Source of the DNA: Nelumbo lutea
Taxonomy: Eukaryota; Streptophyta; Magnoliopsida; Proteales; Nelumbonaceae
DNA length: 64,000 bases
NCBI GenBank assembly: GCA_022828595.1
Contig: JAKGHH010000008.1
Coordinates: 20,886,378 to 20,950,377, forward strand
Direction: 5' to 3'
Position numbers and translations under genes: made by a program. Each line of letters opens with the position of its first letter. The stretch's first letter is position 1. Below, in pieces: positions 19,850 through 30,304 of this stretch. Below the pieces are notes generated by a model, which did not search any database, had not been told where the DNA came from, and saw only the letters and a program-made list of their open reading frames with translations.

Positions 19850-20125
19850 TCAGCTTTACTAACTCATCAGAAAATGGGTTAGCAGATCTCTTCACCCATC
19901 TGAACTTCACTTCCATGTCCTTGACCAGCCACTTAAACTTTTCCTTTCATTGCTATACCCCCATAGGCCAGCCTTATCTTCTTTCAGCCACCCTACTACC
20001 ACCTCTGAATTCCCTGCAATTACAAGTCTTCTGATATTCATTTCCTTTGCTTTCTGGACACCTTTCACAGCTGCACAGATCTTGGCTCTGAGAGAATTCT
20101 GTTTTGACCTGGTTACAACTAGCAA
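19850..20125 (-). pseudogene. LINE E RNase H, N-terminal part deleted
   Basis: The sequence QNSLRAKICAAVKGVQKAKE then VIAGNSEVVVGWLKED matches the second half of the LINE RNase H. The upstream DDLLRK is joined to it by only a few residues, so the FDGSSxGNPGPSG motif with the first catalytic Asp is missing (about 50-60 codons fewer than in LINE C). A C-terminal FRWVKRSANPFSDELVK motif follows near 19900. The domain cannot be active. Confidence 0.75.
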
Positions 20126-20228
20126 TCTACCCTACTTTCTAAGCAAGTCATCCACAGCGAAGTCTTTGAACAACTCTGAGGATTTGAGCCACTGTACTAC
20201 CCTGAAATGGATCAAGTCTATCAGGTCT

Positions 20229-21445
20229 TCAAGCCTCCTCTCTTTTCCAGGAAAAATCCTTGAGTTCCTTTCTTCCCACAAAGACCAGCATATTAGCCCT
20301 TAGGCATCTCCCCATGGTCCTGCCTCTTTTCCACTGCCACCTGAAGAAGGAAGTAGAAAATAACTTCTGCAATCTCATAGGAGGGAACCAACTGCACCCA
20401 AAAAGGGATAATGCCCATTTCCAAATCACTCTTGCAAACTGGCAAGAGGCCAACATGTGAAAACCAGTTTCCCATTGGTTCTACAAAGAACAAACCACTG
20501 AGGAGATAAGCATGTTTTGGGTCTCTTTTTTTGAAGCAGATCACTAGTGTTGACTCTTTCTAGAAAAAGTTTCCCAACAAAAACTTCCAACCCTAGGAGG
20601 AATTGGCTTACCCCAGATCTCTTTGACAGGGAAAGGAGGGTCCATGGGACTTGTTGGCTCAGTTAAGGCTTTGAAGAAAGAAGCACAAGAGAACAAGCCT
20701 GAGGGGGTGGGTGTCCAAATTTTGGTGTCCAAGAAAATATTTTCAAGAAGACCAAGGAGAGTCAAAATGTTGTTCAGGTTAGTGTCTCTAACAGCCCTTC
20801 TTAACCCCGGATTCCAACCGAACCCAGAATTGGAAGAAGATGGGACAAGGAAGGAAGAGATAGGCTCATTTTTCAGATCAGAGAGGGCACATAAAGATGG
20901 AAATTAGTCCTTCAAAGCAGCGTTCCCTAACCAAATTTGTTCCCAAAACTTTATGAAATTTCTGGAATTAAGTCATACCTGATCAGAGGGGAGAAAGCTG
21001 ATAGCAGATCGTGGGTGGCTTTCCAGGGTGAAGCATTTGTAGTACTTGCCAGAATTCTAGGATCCCATCCATTGCCCTCCATTCCGTGAATGCTAGCCAC
21101 TATTTTAGCCCACAACTTCTCCTTCTCTAAAGAAAACCTCCATAACCACTTCCCTAATAGGGCCTCATTCCTTTTCCTAATATTCCCTAGCCCTAGCCCT
21201 CCTTGCTCCTTACTTCTACACACCAACTTCCAGCCCTCCCTATGGTCCCTCTTCTCCTTTCTTGGCTCCCAGAGAAAATCTCTCATTAGTTTCTCTAGCC
21301 TATTAGCCACCTTTGCTGGAACCTTGAAAACTGACAAAAAGTAAGTGGGCAGATTGGCTAAGGTAGCTCTAATGAGTGTAATCCTTCCACCAAGAGAAAG
21401 GTAGTAACTTTTCCAAGAGGTGAGTCTCTTCTCAAATCTTTCCAC
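20229..21445 (-). pseudogene. LINE E post-RT region
   Basis: The frame 21445-20951 is intact and gives ERFEKRLTSWKSYYLSLGGR, ITLIRATLANLPTYFLSVFK and GGLGLGNIRKRNEALLGKWL. It is followed at 20765-20229 by LFSCASFF, FCWETFSRK and CKSDLEMGIIPFW-type pieces. It is the same region as in LINEs A, B, C and N. Confidence 0.85.
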
Positions 21446-21447
21446 TA

Positions 21448-22640
21448 CTAGGTTCCAAAAGCCTTCTTTTTTAGGATTGTCTCAAATCTTTCCACTACAC
21501 ACCCCAAAATCTCTGCAAACTCCCTAACCTCCCCTTCTTCCAAATTCACTCCCACTACACAACTTTTCTCAAAATTCACTTTTAAGTTGGACATTTGTTC
21601 AAAAACTTGTATTACCAATTTTAAGTTTCTAATCCAACACAAATTTCCACTTTCATAGAACAATATTGTCATATGCAAACGGTAAATCGGTAAGGGGTAT
21701 CTCCTCCCTTCCTACTCTCTACCCTCTTATTAAATTCTTTAATTTGCTCTATGAATCAATCTCCCCAAAACGTCTGTAGTCAGTGTAAACAAGAATGAAG
21801 AGAGTGGATCTCTTTGTCTTATTCCCCTTAAATCTAGGAAAAAATCTACCATAGACCCATTTACTAGTACAAAGTAGTGATACTTTTGGACACACCCCAT
21901 AATCCATTTGCACCATCTGTCCCCAAACCCAAAGTTCACCAAAACCTCCTTCAAAAAAGACCAGTCCACTAAATCATAAGCCTTTTCTAGATCCTGCTTG
22001 CACACCACCCCCTTCTTTCTGGCCCTTTTGAAGTTCTCCAAACTCTCATTGGCAATTAAAATTTAATTAGTGATTTGTCTTCCCTTCACAAAAGCTCCTT
22101 GATTTGGTGCAATGATAGCTGGCAAAACTTGCTTTAACCTTAAAGACAACACCTTTGTAATTATCTTATAAAGGCTATTTACCAAGTTTATTGGTCTGAA
22201 ATCCTTTGGTTGAGAGGCATCTTTCTTCTTTGGGATTAGTGCAGTGAAGGTAGAGTTCAAACCAGGATTAATTACACCCTTTCTATAGAGTTCATCAAAG
22301 ACTAGCATTATGTTCCTTTCCAAAACATCCAAACAATCTTGATAAAAGGCCATTGTGAAACCATTTGGGCCTGGAGCTTTTGTTCTGTCCATAGAAAATA
22401 CCGCCTACCTGATTTCCTCCAATTCAAATCTTCTTTCCAGCCATTGCCTATTTTCTGCGCCTATATTTGGCCATCCAATCCTTCTACCCACACCCTCCCA
22501 TTTAGAGGCCTTCTAAAGATGGACTTAAAATGTTCTATAAGTGCCCCTACTATCTCATCCTGGGTAGTCAGGACAAACCCATCAACTTCCAATTTAGAAA
22601 TGGAATTTTTCCTCCTCCTGCCATTTACCATAGAATGAAA
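21448..22640 (-). pseudogene. LINE E reverse transcriptase domain
   Basis: Reverse frames read KAPGPNGFTMAFYQDCLDVL (22392 down), FTALIPKKKDASQPKDFRPI, VDWSFLKEVLVNFGFGDRWC (22041 down) and GIRQRDPLSSFLF (usually RQGDPLSP). The catalytic box reads FAYD at 21668-21679 instead of FADD, so a metal-binding Asp is lost. An 18-bp direct repeat (CTCAAATCTTTCCACTAC) at 21431 and 21481 marks a small local duplication. Confidence 0.85.
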
Positions 22641-22718
22641 ATAACTAGTGTTTCTATCGCCCTCCTTTAGCCACCTGCACCGGGATTTCTGCCTCTAGCT
22701 TACTTCCTCCTTATACAA

Positions 22719-23735
22719 CTACTCTTCCAATTGCCTCTTCAAACCCCTTCTCTGTTCTTTATCTTCCTCTTCAAAAACCCCCTTTTCTTCTTTTAGGTCC
22801 AACTCAATTTGGTCCATCAACAACCTTTTCCTTTCCTCTACCCTTCCAAGCTCCAATTGGTTCCACTCTCTAATATTAACTTTTAGGTATTGAAGTTTCT
22901 TATGAAATCTCATACCTTCCCATTCCATTGAAGGGTGGCACTGATTCCACCAGCCTCTGACTCTCTGCGTGAACTCTGGGTGAAGTAGCCACACATTTTC
23001 AAACCTAAAAGGGGTAGGTCCACCACTCTTTTCCTCATTGCAAATCACAATGGGCCAATGATCTGATGCCAATATCGGGAGTGCTCTAGACGTAAAGTTT
23101 CTCCAATGTTCTTCTCAATATATTGAGAAAAGAAACCTATCCAACTTAGAGCATATTGGGTTCAATTGAAGGTTGGACCAGGTGAAGATTTTCTGGGCTA
23201 ATGGGATCTCCTTAAGCTCAAAAGTTTCCAGAAATAAACTTCCTCGTGTTGTTACTCTCTGATTGGGGTTGTTGGTTTCCTCTATAAACCTAACCACATT
23301 GAAATTCCCACCCACACACCAAGGCCCCTCCCATAGACCCTGTACATCACCCAACTCCTTCCACAATTGCCTTCTCTCTCTATAATTGTTTGGTCCATAA
23401 ACATTCATTAGCATCCACTCAAAACCATCCTCGGATTGCTTGAACTTCAAGGGTACTGAATATTTACCAATCAATTCCTCCACTCCTTCGAGCACATCCC
23501 TTTTCCACAATGTTACTATCCCTCCTGAGGGCCCCCACGATGGGGCAGCCGCCCAATCAATCCCGCTAGCTCTCCATACACTCTTTGCCCATCTAGAGTC
23601 AAAAAGCCATTCTTTTGGGTTCCTGAGTTAGTACCACATCTGGGTCACATCTCTTAATCACATCTTTAATCGTTGCTCTTTTCCTTGCACTTCCCAAGCC
23701 CCTTGTGTTCCAACTTAATATCTTCGTGTACACCT
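22719..23735 (-). pseudogene. LINE E endonuclease domain and linker
   Basis: The domain begins KILSWNTRGLGSARKRA at about 23728, then GGIVTLWKRDVLEGVEEL, LMNVYGPNNYRERR, GGNFNVVRFIEETNNP (GDFN changed to GNFN), IFTWSNLQLNPICSKLDRFL and ASDHWPIVICNEE near 23060. These are the ordered motifs of an exonuclease/endonuclease/phosphatase-type LINE endonuclease that nicks target DNA. A stop near 23115 and a frame change near 23620 interrupt it. Confidence 0.85.
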
Positions 23736-24305
23736 TTAATCTTCCACCCTTCTACACCAAGCCTCTACTTCCCTCCTATCTCCTTTTACCCCAAAATGCT
23801 TGTCTCCCTCAACATCTCTTCTCAACCTCTCCACTTTGCTTAGTTTTCTCTTCTTAGCTTTGCTCTCCTCCTTTTTCTTTTGTAACCCAGATTTCAATTC
23901 ATTCAAAATTTTCACCTTGCATCCTAGTTTTCCAATGAATTTTGCTATAGAATCCTCTCTGCTAGGTGTTTCCTCCACTACCCTCTCCATCTCTTCCTTT
24001 TCTCTTTCATTTTCAACCCTCCCTCCCCTCTCAACAAGATCATTCCTTAGTGCTTCAATTTTGTCCTTTCTTAGTAACACATGCTGTTCAACCTCATTGA
24101 AGGTTTTTTCAATTATTTCCCACACCTTCCTATTCTTGAACCTTACATCCACCAGCTCCCCACTATCCTCCACCTTTCCCTCCAGCCACCTGGAGTAGCA
24201 TTCACCTAGATTGGCTTCTTTTCCTTGTACTGTCGGACTTAGGATGGGAATGGAATCTGGAACACAAAACACAGAGCACTCATCAGTAGAAAAAGCCGAA
24301 ACCAC
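23736..24305 (-). CDS. LINE E charged/coiled-coil-like region (189 codons)
   Basis: This is an intact reverse frame rich in Lys, Glu and Arg with long helical stretches (EKTFNEVEQHVLLRKDKIEA, ENEREKEEMERVVEE). It lies between the ORF1 domain and the endonuclease, and ends at a stop just before the endonuclease frame. It may be the C-terminal coiled coil of ORF1 or an N-terminal extension of ORF2. The frame alone does not decide. Confidence 0.5.
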   Translation of the reverse strand: MVSAFSTDECSVFCVPDSIPILSPTVQGKEANLGECYSRWLEGKVEDSGELVDVRFKNRKVWEIIEKTFNEVEQHVLLRKDKIEALRNDLVERGGRVENEREKEEMERVVEETPSREDSIAKFIGKLGCKVKILNELKSGLQKKKEESKAKKRKLSKVERLRRDVEGDKHFGVKGDRREVEAWCRRVED

Positions 24306-24429
24306 TTGATTACCTGGGTTTGTTCGAGAGGTGGGATGTGGAATTGGGCTATTGTTTCTTACCCAATCCTGTGTTGGAATCCAGTTTCTATCTGTCTCCT
24401 TCGGTTGGTGGGAATACGATTTTGTCTCA

Positions 24430-26530
24430 CGGTCAGCATAGTATCCTCTCTGTCACCCTGTGGCTTTCCCCTTTCCAGTATGTTCTCTGCTCGGCTTCAG
24501 GTTTCCCTGGTTTGATTCGCAATTAGCATCTTGTGCAGTCTGAGCCTTTGGAGGGCATTCAGATTTTGAAGTGCCTTCAATCCCTGCTTCCTTACAAATT
24601 CCCGGTTTATTTCCATCGCCTATAGCATCTTTCAGACCCTCTGAATAGCTTCTCTGTTCCTCTACCATCTTTCCTTGAAAAAGGCGGTTGATATTCAAGT
24701 CACCTGCCAACTCTATAGTTCAACCAATTTCGTCGTTGACACTTCCTATGCTGGTATTTTCATCAGATCTGTCACTGCTTTCGTCTTCCTCCTCAGAACA
24801 CTCCACCCAGCCTTTCTCTTCTCCCTCCCTTCCTCTAGTCTCTCCCTTGTGTACCTGGGGTTCGGACATTCAGAGGAGTAGGGTGCTGCATTAGAAGTAG
24901 TGTGGTTTGGATGGGAAGACCACTGTAGGGAGTTCTCCTGATCTGGTTTCCACCCCTATGACTCCTTTCCACCGAAACGACTTGAGCTGGACGATGATAG
25001 ACGGGATTCCCTGTTTTAAGTCCCCTTATCCATCGCAAGCTTATCCTGCTCTACGTGACCACTTAAGTAGTCACGTGGGCTCTTATAAGGGTCACCCGAT
25101 TCACTATTTAGACCACCCACCGACCCAGCTGGTTCAGACCTTGTTAAACGTTTTGTGTAACCAGGGCCATCAATTTTTTTAACCACGTCAGCATAGGATA
25201 ACCCACCTGCCCTGTTTTTGCCTAATTCAAAAAAAAAATTAATTACTTTAAATGGCTGGCTTGTCGGTTGGTCTATCCGATTTGACTGGCTCTTTTCCAT
25301 TTTAACATTCTTAGTCATTTCCTCTTCCTCCCCCAGTCCCCTCCGCCCACGTGACCTCCAACCTGCCAGCTTGGCATTGTCTTCAACCTCTGGAGTCCTT
25401 CCTCACCACAGTGCCTCAATCTCTGCCGCCACCCACACCTGATACCAGGCTCCCCCAAAGTAAACTTCAAACGACCAGGCCAGGTTTTCTTGCTTCATTC
25501 CTGCCACTTGAACCTCGACTGCACTCAAATCCCTTTGGTTCCAGTAAGACTCTCCCCATGCTGCATACAATTTGTTCAAGTACCGGCTCACACCCCAGAT
25601 TAAAGGGAAGCCCAAGTAGCTTCAACCGAAAGCTTCCGTCTTTGAGTTCTACCTTGTTGCAGATTGGCGTCCAATTTTGAAACTGAATCAGACCCCCATC
25701 TACTGTTACTATGTTGAAGCTTAAATCCAACTCGCCGATGTCAAGAATAGCTTTCCGGTCTGCAAATGGAAACAACATCGCCTCCATGGCAGGTTCTACT
25801 CTCGATGCAACTGCATCCAAGATTTTTGCCCAGTCCTTTACTACCTCTTTCGCCGTTAAGACCGTTCTTTTCTTCCATGTATCAGTCCCAGCTTCAACTA
25901 ACACTCTGTGGCAACCGGTTGAAAATACCGCCGCAATACCAGGGTTCAGAGCACTCTGCACCTCAGTGGGTTTATACACCTTGGTTTCATTCCCCTCCCC
26001 TTGATCCTTTTTATCTTTCTCTTCATTGCCTTTTCCGAGTTGCTCCCCTTCTTCTGTTTTCTTTAGTTTTGCAGCTATGAGAAAGGACTGCAGCTTGCCC
26101 ACAAAAGCTACTCAACCCAGCTGGTTTTTCCCTTCCGGTACACAAATTAGTTGTCTTCCTTTTGTGCTAAAGAGTTCCATTATAGTAATAAACCACCCCT
26201 TCTTGTTCCTTCTCAGTTCTACTTCAAGTTTCTTCCCTGACACTGTCATGGAGTTTTTCCGACCCACTACCTTGATGGAATTAAGTGCTCCATCCGAAAT
26301 CCCTTCACCCACAGAGTAACATCCTCTGGTAAGAATCAATTATCAAAAAAAAAAAAAATCCTCTGGTAAGAGTATGGTCGCCCTGCTTCCTTCTCTTATC
26401 TTCAGTATGTCCGTTCCACTGGATCTTGCCTGTTCAAACCTAAACCTCTTTGCCTCAATCCCCGGCTCCGATTGCCACTTTCATGCTGCTTTGAACTCTC
26501 CTTTGCCCCTCATGCCTCCAGTTAGTCTTA
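24430..26530 (-). pseudogene. LINE E ORF1 (DUF4283-like), broken
   Basis: From the 5' end the reverse strand gives GTDILKIREGSRATILLPED (about 26430-26370), LEVELRRNKKGWFITIMELF (26240-26180), a 211-codon frame at 26102-25467 with AILDIGELDLSFNIVTVDGG, LIQFQNWTPICNKVELKDGS and LKLLGLPFNLGCEPVLEQIV, then a hydrophilic tail (25318-24453). It is a homologue of LINE D ORF1. An insertion at 26335-26371 and several stops disrupt it. Confidence 0.8.
26322..26371. mobile_element. Ultrashort LINE-tail insertion with 13-bp target duplication
   Basis: TCCTCTGGTAAGA occurs at 26322-26334 and again at 26359-26371. Between them (26335-26358) is ATCAATTATC followed by A14. This looks like a retrotransposed LINE 3' end of just 10 nt plus the poly(A) tail. 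It sits in LINE E ORF1 and adds 37 nt, which shifts the frame. Confidence 0.75.
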
Positions 26531-26610
26531 TCCTCTCCACTATTAGTTGATTATATTGTCCATCTAAATATTGATCTCAGCTCCTATGTCTTAGTCTGCT
26601 TCCACTACTG

Positions 26611-26624
26611 AATTGCATGATCTT
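26611..26624. repeat. LINE E target-site duplication, right copy
   Basis: This is an exact copy of 19687-19700 (GAATTGCATGATCT), marking the LINE E 5' boundary. Confidence 0.95.
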
Positions 26625-26755
26625 CTTATTGGTGGAGTAGAATTTCATATGATGTTTTACTCCTATTTTTGTTAATGGGGTTTAAATTTGTAGTAGTGGG
26701 GGGCTGTTAAAAGGCAGTGCAGTCACTTTTTTTTTTTTTTTTTAAGTACATATTA
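26625..26755. other. Host intron between LINE E and hAT-1
   Basis: This is a short intron segment with a T18 run at about 26727-26744. It has no other feature. Confidence 0.6.
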
Positions 26756-27564
26756 CATGTTAGCATAGTTTTCAAGGCGCCAAGGTGAGGCTAGGTGACA
26801 GGGGGTGCCTTGTCGCCTAGTCGCCTAGGTGCCCACCTAGGCGATGGATTTCTTTTAAGTAAAACATATATCCTAGGGTAGTTCCCTAGGTTCCATAATC
26901 ATCTTTCCTTAATAATTATCCGTAATTTTCATAAGAGAAGAATACATTTCATGTTTAAATCTAGAAAAATCAACATTTTATGAGAAGAAAAAGAAGAAAG
27001 GAAAGAAAATTAAAAAAATATAGGGGCTGAACCCCTACTTTTGTTATAGGAAAAGAAGAAAAGAAAAGGTGGAAGAAGAAGAAGATGTGGAAGAAGAAAA
27101 TGCGTTGATTAGACAAAATTTTAAGTTCTTCCATTGCTTATTGGTTCAGGTTTTGAAATCTGTGAGGATTCGATAAAGGATTGAAACTTTGATACGATAT
27201 GCCCCATATCGGGCATATTGTATTGTATCTTTGGGGTCCCAATACACCTGTTTATAGCTGTTTTTGGGAACACATTTTTAAAGTAATATACATAACTATA
27301 TTTAAAAATGAAATTGAAAACCAAAAAAATAAAAAAATTAGGGGGAATATCATTATAAGTACTGATACACCTCTGCCAATACACAGAGGTGTATCGATAC
27401 TTGGAACCATGGGACCCTAACAAATAAGAAAATAATAAAAAAAATTAGTATATAAACACATAAAATGAATATTCTAGTTTAATAATGTCTATTTTATAAT
27501 TATAATGTCAAAAATTTAAAATATAAAAGTATTTTATAACACAGTACACAACTATGCATGTTAG
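26756..27564. mobile_element. hAT-like non-autonomous element 1 (26764-27556) with 8-bp target duplication
   Basis: The element starts CATAGTTTTCAAGGCGCC and ends ACACAACTATG. The duplication CATGTTAG is exact at 26756-26763 and 27557-27564. Eight-base duplications and short CA...TG termini are typical of the hAT superfamily. The left end has several GCCTAGGCG-type motifs, shared with elements at 47100 and 56777. The interior is non-coding, with purine-rich sequence and an inner inverted segment (GATACGATATGCCCC... and GGTGTATCGATAC, 27190-27410) that may be a nested element. Confidence 0.8.
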
Positions 27565-27987
27565 TCATGGACTCAAGGGTTATTTCCTCGAATTTTGGAG
27601 AAAACGTTGTAAAATATCTTTTCTCAGTTTTATTTTTAAGTTTTATCTATCTGTTTCTAATTTTTCCTGTATGAGTCTACCAGTTGTATGATTTAATATA
27701 TCTTTGTGCATTTTTGTTGTTGGCTTCTTTTTCCTGTATAGGCCATATGAAGGTGTGTTTAGTAAAGACAGGTTTCTAGGGAGGCTATTATTTTGTCCCT
27801 TTAGTGAAAAAACAATTGATATAACTTCTGACTTGAATCTCATGCTATAATGCTAACCCATCCAAACATAATAATAGAGAAAAAAGGAAAAAAACAAAAC
27901 TACTGATGCACAGAAATCCTTTGAATGAAACAGGCCAGATGAGGCAAAAATGTGAGCCTTTTTTTGCTCTGAACAAGGTGCAGGCAT
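27565..27987. other. Host intron
   Basis: This is AT-rich intronic sequence. No gene or repeat was recognised. Confidence 0.6.
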
Positions 27988-28251
27988 TTGTTTTGAGTAC
28001 CCTGACCTGTATACTGAATGAGATAACACTTGGGTCTTTATTAGTTTTCTCTGAAGTCTGACCACATGTTATCAGAAATTTGCACTAACAAGAGCTTCTC
28101 GATACCTTTGGACAGGATCTTGTTTTGAGTTCTCTGACCTGTATACTGAATGAGATAACACTTGGGTCTTTGTTAGTTTTCTCTGAAGTCTGACCACAAG
28201 TTATCAGAAATTTGCACTAACAAGAGTTTTTTGATACCTTTGGACAGTTTG
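27988..28251. repeat. 132-bp tandem duplication in the ALF4 intron
   Basis: Two adjacent copies (27988-28119 and 28120-28251) begin TTGTTTTGAGT and end CCTTTGGACAG. They differ at only a few positions. The duplication lies about 230 bp upstream of exon 2. It has no coding content. Confidence 0.9.
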
Positions 28252-28482
28252 ATATGCTAGGACGTGCACAAGAGAGTTTGATAAGTTAGAATTTGTGCAC
28301 ATATTTCTCAGCCAGTTTTTGCCAGTTTTGTTAGGGTATCTTGAGGTATTCTATAATGAAGCTTAGTCAACTAGTACCCATGTTTTTGTTTTAATATGTT
28401 GTTTGAAAGATTAGAAGCTACAAAATTTATCTGCGACTAGTTGGTGAAGTTATTGATGCACTACTTATTCTTGCATTTTCAG

Positions 28483-28658
28483 TATTTCTTTGTATTCAGA
28501 GACGCCACTTTGAGCAAATAAAGGTAGCAGTCCCTGGTATCCTCAATGTTCTAAAAGCCATCACTTCAGAATCAGATGCCGATAAAGATTCTGTTAAGGA
28601 TTTGATAGTCAGAGCAATTAGCATTGCCACTTCCATGCAAGCAGTTTGCCAAAAGTTG
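28483..28658 (+). CDS. ALF4: ALF4-like exon 2
   Basis: It encodes (V)FLCIQRRHFEQIKVAVPGIL and on to ATSMQAVCQKL. The acceptor is TTTTCAG and the donor is GTATGC. It ends in phase 0. This is the best-conserved ALF4 segment in the window. Confidence 0.95.
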
Positions 28659-28764
28659 GTATGCGATCGTTAAAGAAATCCTCCTGCTTTATGAGATTGT
28701 TGCTGTTGTTCTTGATGTATGGTCTACTTTGTCTCTCTAATTTTACCTTTGTTTCCTTAAACAG

Positions 28765-28824
28765 GAGGGCGGAAGAAAAGAGGAGCTTGTTGCTTTACTT
28801 GCCCTATTTGTCCTCCAAATCATG
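28765..28824 (+). CDS. ALF4: ALF4-like exon 3
   Basis: It encodes EGGRKEELVALLALFVLQIM, exactly 20 codons. The acceptor is AAACAG and the donor is GTTAGA. A longer frame at 28646-29011 reads through both splice sites and is not the protein. Confidence 0.9.
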
Positions 28825-29040
28825 GTTAGAAATTCATGCAAAATTTGTGTTCCCATTCTTTTGTGGTATTACTTTGTGTTTACTCCGTATTTTGAGCTCC
28901 GTGTTTTGGGGGATGGTTGTGTCAGTGATGCACTTTCCTTCAAGGTTGCCTGTTGATGGGCAGGCTTTAGCTTTGAAAGTTCATATGTTTCAAAGTTTTC
29001 CCATTAATTAGTTGCTTATGAAGCCCAATATGGTGTTCAG

Positions 29041-29191
29041 GCTCTTGTTTCCAGTGGCATAATAGATGAAGCTCTAAGCTGTATTCCATTTGTGGAACAG
29101 CTGTCCCGCTTACTTCCATTTTGTGGCTTATCCTACCTTGGACTTATAACTGGAGGTGATGTTGATGCATCTAATGGCGTCATTCTTGGAG
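29041..29191 (+). CDS. ALF4: ALF4-like exon 4
   Basis: It encodes ALVSSGIIDEALSCIPFVEQ, LSRLLPFCGLSYLGLITGGD and VDASNGVILG, ending in phase 1. The acceptor is GTTCAG and the donor is GTAACT. Confidence 0.9.
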
Positions 29192-29287
29192 GTAACTTAG
29201 AAATTTTGTTGGTGGACTCTTGTCCTTGTTCTACTCCATTGCTAAGTTGAAAAATTTTCTAATTCATTTTTCAACAAAGTGTTGTAG

Positions 29288-29347
29288 AGGGCAGTGATGA
29301 TTTCGAGAATTGTTTTTCTTTGGTCAAACATGGAGCATCTCTAGCAG
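29288..29347 (+). CDS. ALF4: ALF4-like exon 5
   Basis: It encodes (E)GSDDFENCFSLVKHGASLA. I placed the acceptor at TTGTAG|AG because the AG eight bases upstream would bring in a stop. The donor GTTTTT is weak. It ends in phase 1 and joins VIWGHISDE of exon 6. Confidence 0.8.
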
Positions 29348-29475
29348 GTTTTTACTGATACATCATATCTATGGAGTACCTTTGCTGTTGTGTATTTCTC
29401 CCCTTACTCTGAATGCTTATGTTGTTCTCTTCCTGTATTTCTTTACCCATTCATGTTCTTCCATTTTCCTTCCAG

Positions 29476-29744
29476 TGATTTGGGGCCATATCTCTGATGA
29501 AGTTGTGAAGGCTGCTGAGGAGGATTTGACTCTTCTAAGGGATAAACTCCTAAATAGTCAGACTAAGAAGTGGCAAGCAATAGGAATGCTACAAAATATA
29601 CTTTCTTCAAGTGATCAACCATGGTTATTGAAAAGACATGCAATCGAGTTCTTGTTATGTATTACAGAAAAAAACAGCACTGAAAACAGAAATGGAGATA
29701 TAGATTGCCTGTTTTATATACCTGGTCTTTTTGCTACACTAAAG
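29476..29744 (+). CDS. ALF4: ALF4-like exon 6
   Basis: It encodes (V)IWGHISDEVVKAAEEDLTL through QAIGMLQNILSSSDQPWLL to IPGLFATLK. The acceptor is TTCCAG and the donor is GTACTA. It ends in phase 0 and is the longest exon in the window. Confidence 0.95.
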
Positions 29745-29806
29745 GTACTATTATTCCATTTCTTGTGTCTTTGCACTGTTGTGATGTTTTTGCTCTCTAA
29801 CAATAG

Positions 29807-29893
29807 AATGAAACATGCCAGGCAATTGAAAAGATTGTCATCTATGCATCAGATGCAGAAGTAAGGAAGAAGGCCTTCACTGCATTGAAAAGG
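29807..29893 (+). CDS. ALF4: ALF4-like exon 7
   Basis: It encodes NETCQAIEKIVIYASDAEVR then KKAFTALKR, 29 codons, phase 0 at both ends. The acceptor is ACAATAG and the donor is GTAAGG. The next exon is 19.5 kb downstream. Confidence 0.9.
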
Positions 29894-30300
29894 GTAAGGG
29901 ATGGTATCTTTAGTATGTGTTCGAAATTTTTAGTTGTCCATTGATCATCTTACAAATTGCAATGCTGATTTTGTCTAGTTTATTGTGCTGTGGTTGTGAA
30001 CATATTTGCAATTTCAAGATTTCAACTTGTTGATAAAGAGTTCCTAGGATATTGACTTGCCTAGCCAGGACAACTACTTTTTGCTTTAGGGTATAAGCAA
30101 TCAATGCCCATCAAGCAGTCACCAATCATAACCTTAAGCATCAAATGTACATATATAAAATTTAAATGCCAAGTATAATGTAATTAATATCACATGCTTT
30201 ACTAAAATCAAATACAATTTATTTGTTCAATGGTTCATATTTTTCTGGGAGTCGATAATGTATTATGTATTCATTGATTTGAAACTATAATGCCAGTGGA
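29894..30300. other. Host intron after exon 7
   Basis: This is AT-rich intronic sequence without coding or TE signatures. It marks the left end of the 19.5-kb intron. Confidence 0.6.
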
Positions 30301-30304
30301 GGAG

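Larger units (their letters stand above)
19701..26610 (-). mobile_element. LINE E: nearly full-length plant L1-like LINE (6.9 kb)
   Basis: The element is reverse-oriented in an ALF4 intron and bounded by a perfect 14-15 bp target duplication. Its A-tail is the T-run at about 19701-19709. From 5' to 3' on the reverse strand it has ORF1 (about 26530-24430), a charged region (24305-23736), endonuclease (23735-23050), RT (22640-21450), post-RT (21445-20230) and an RNase H remnant (20125-19900). The duplication at both ends shows insertion as a single full-length unit by target-primed reverse transcription. Stops and frameshifts throughout make it inactive. Confidence 0.95.

Noticed and set aside
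28646..29011. 121-codon sense frame over ALF4 exon 3
   Set aside because: It reads in a different frame through exon 2's end, an intron, exon 3 and the next intron. The spliced exons explain the conservation.
29310..29864. 184-codon frame over ALF4 exon 6
   Set aside because: Only the middle matches ALF4. The two ends are intron read-through past clear AG and GT splice sites.
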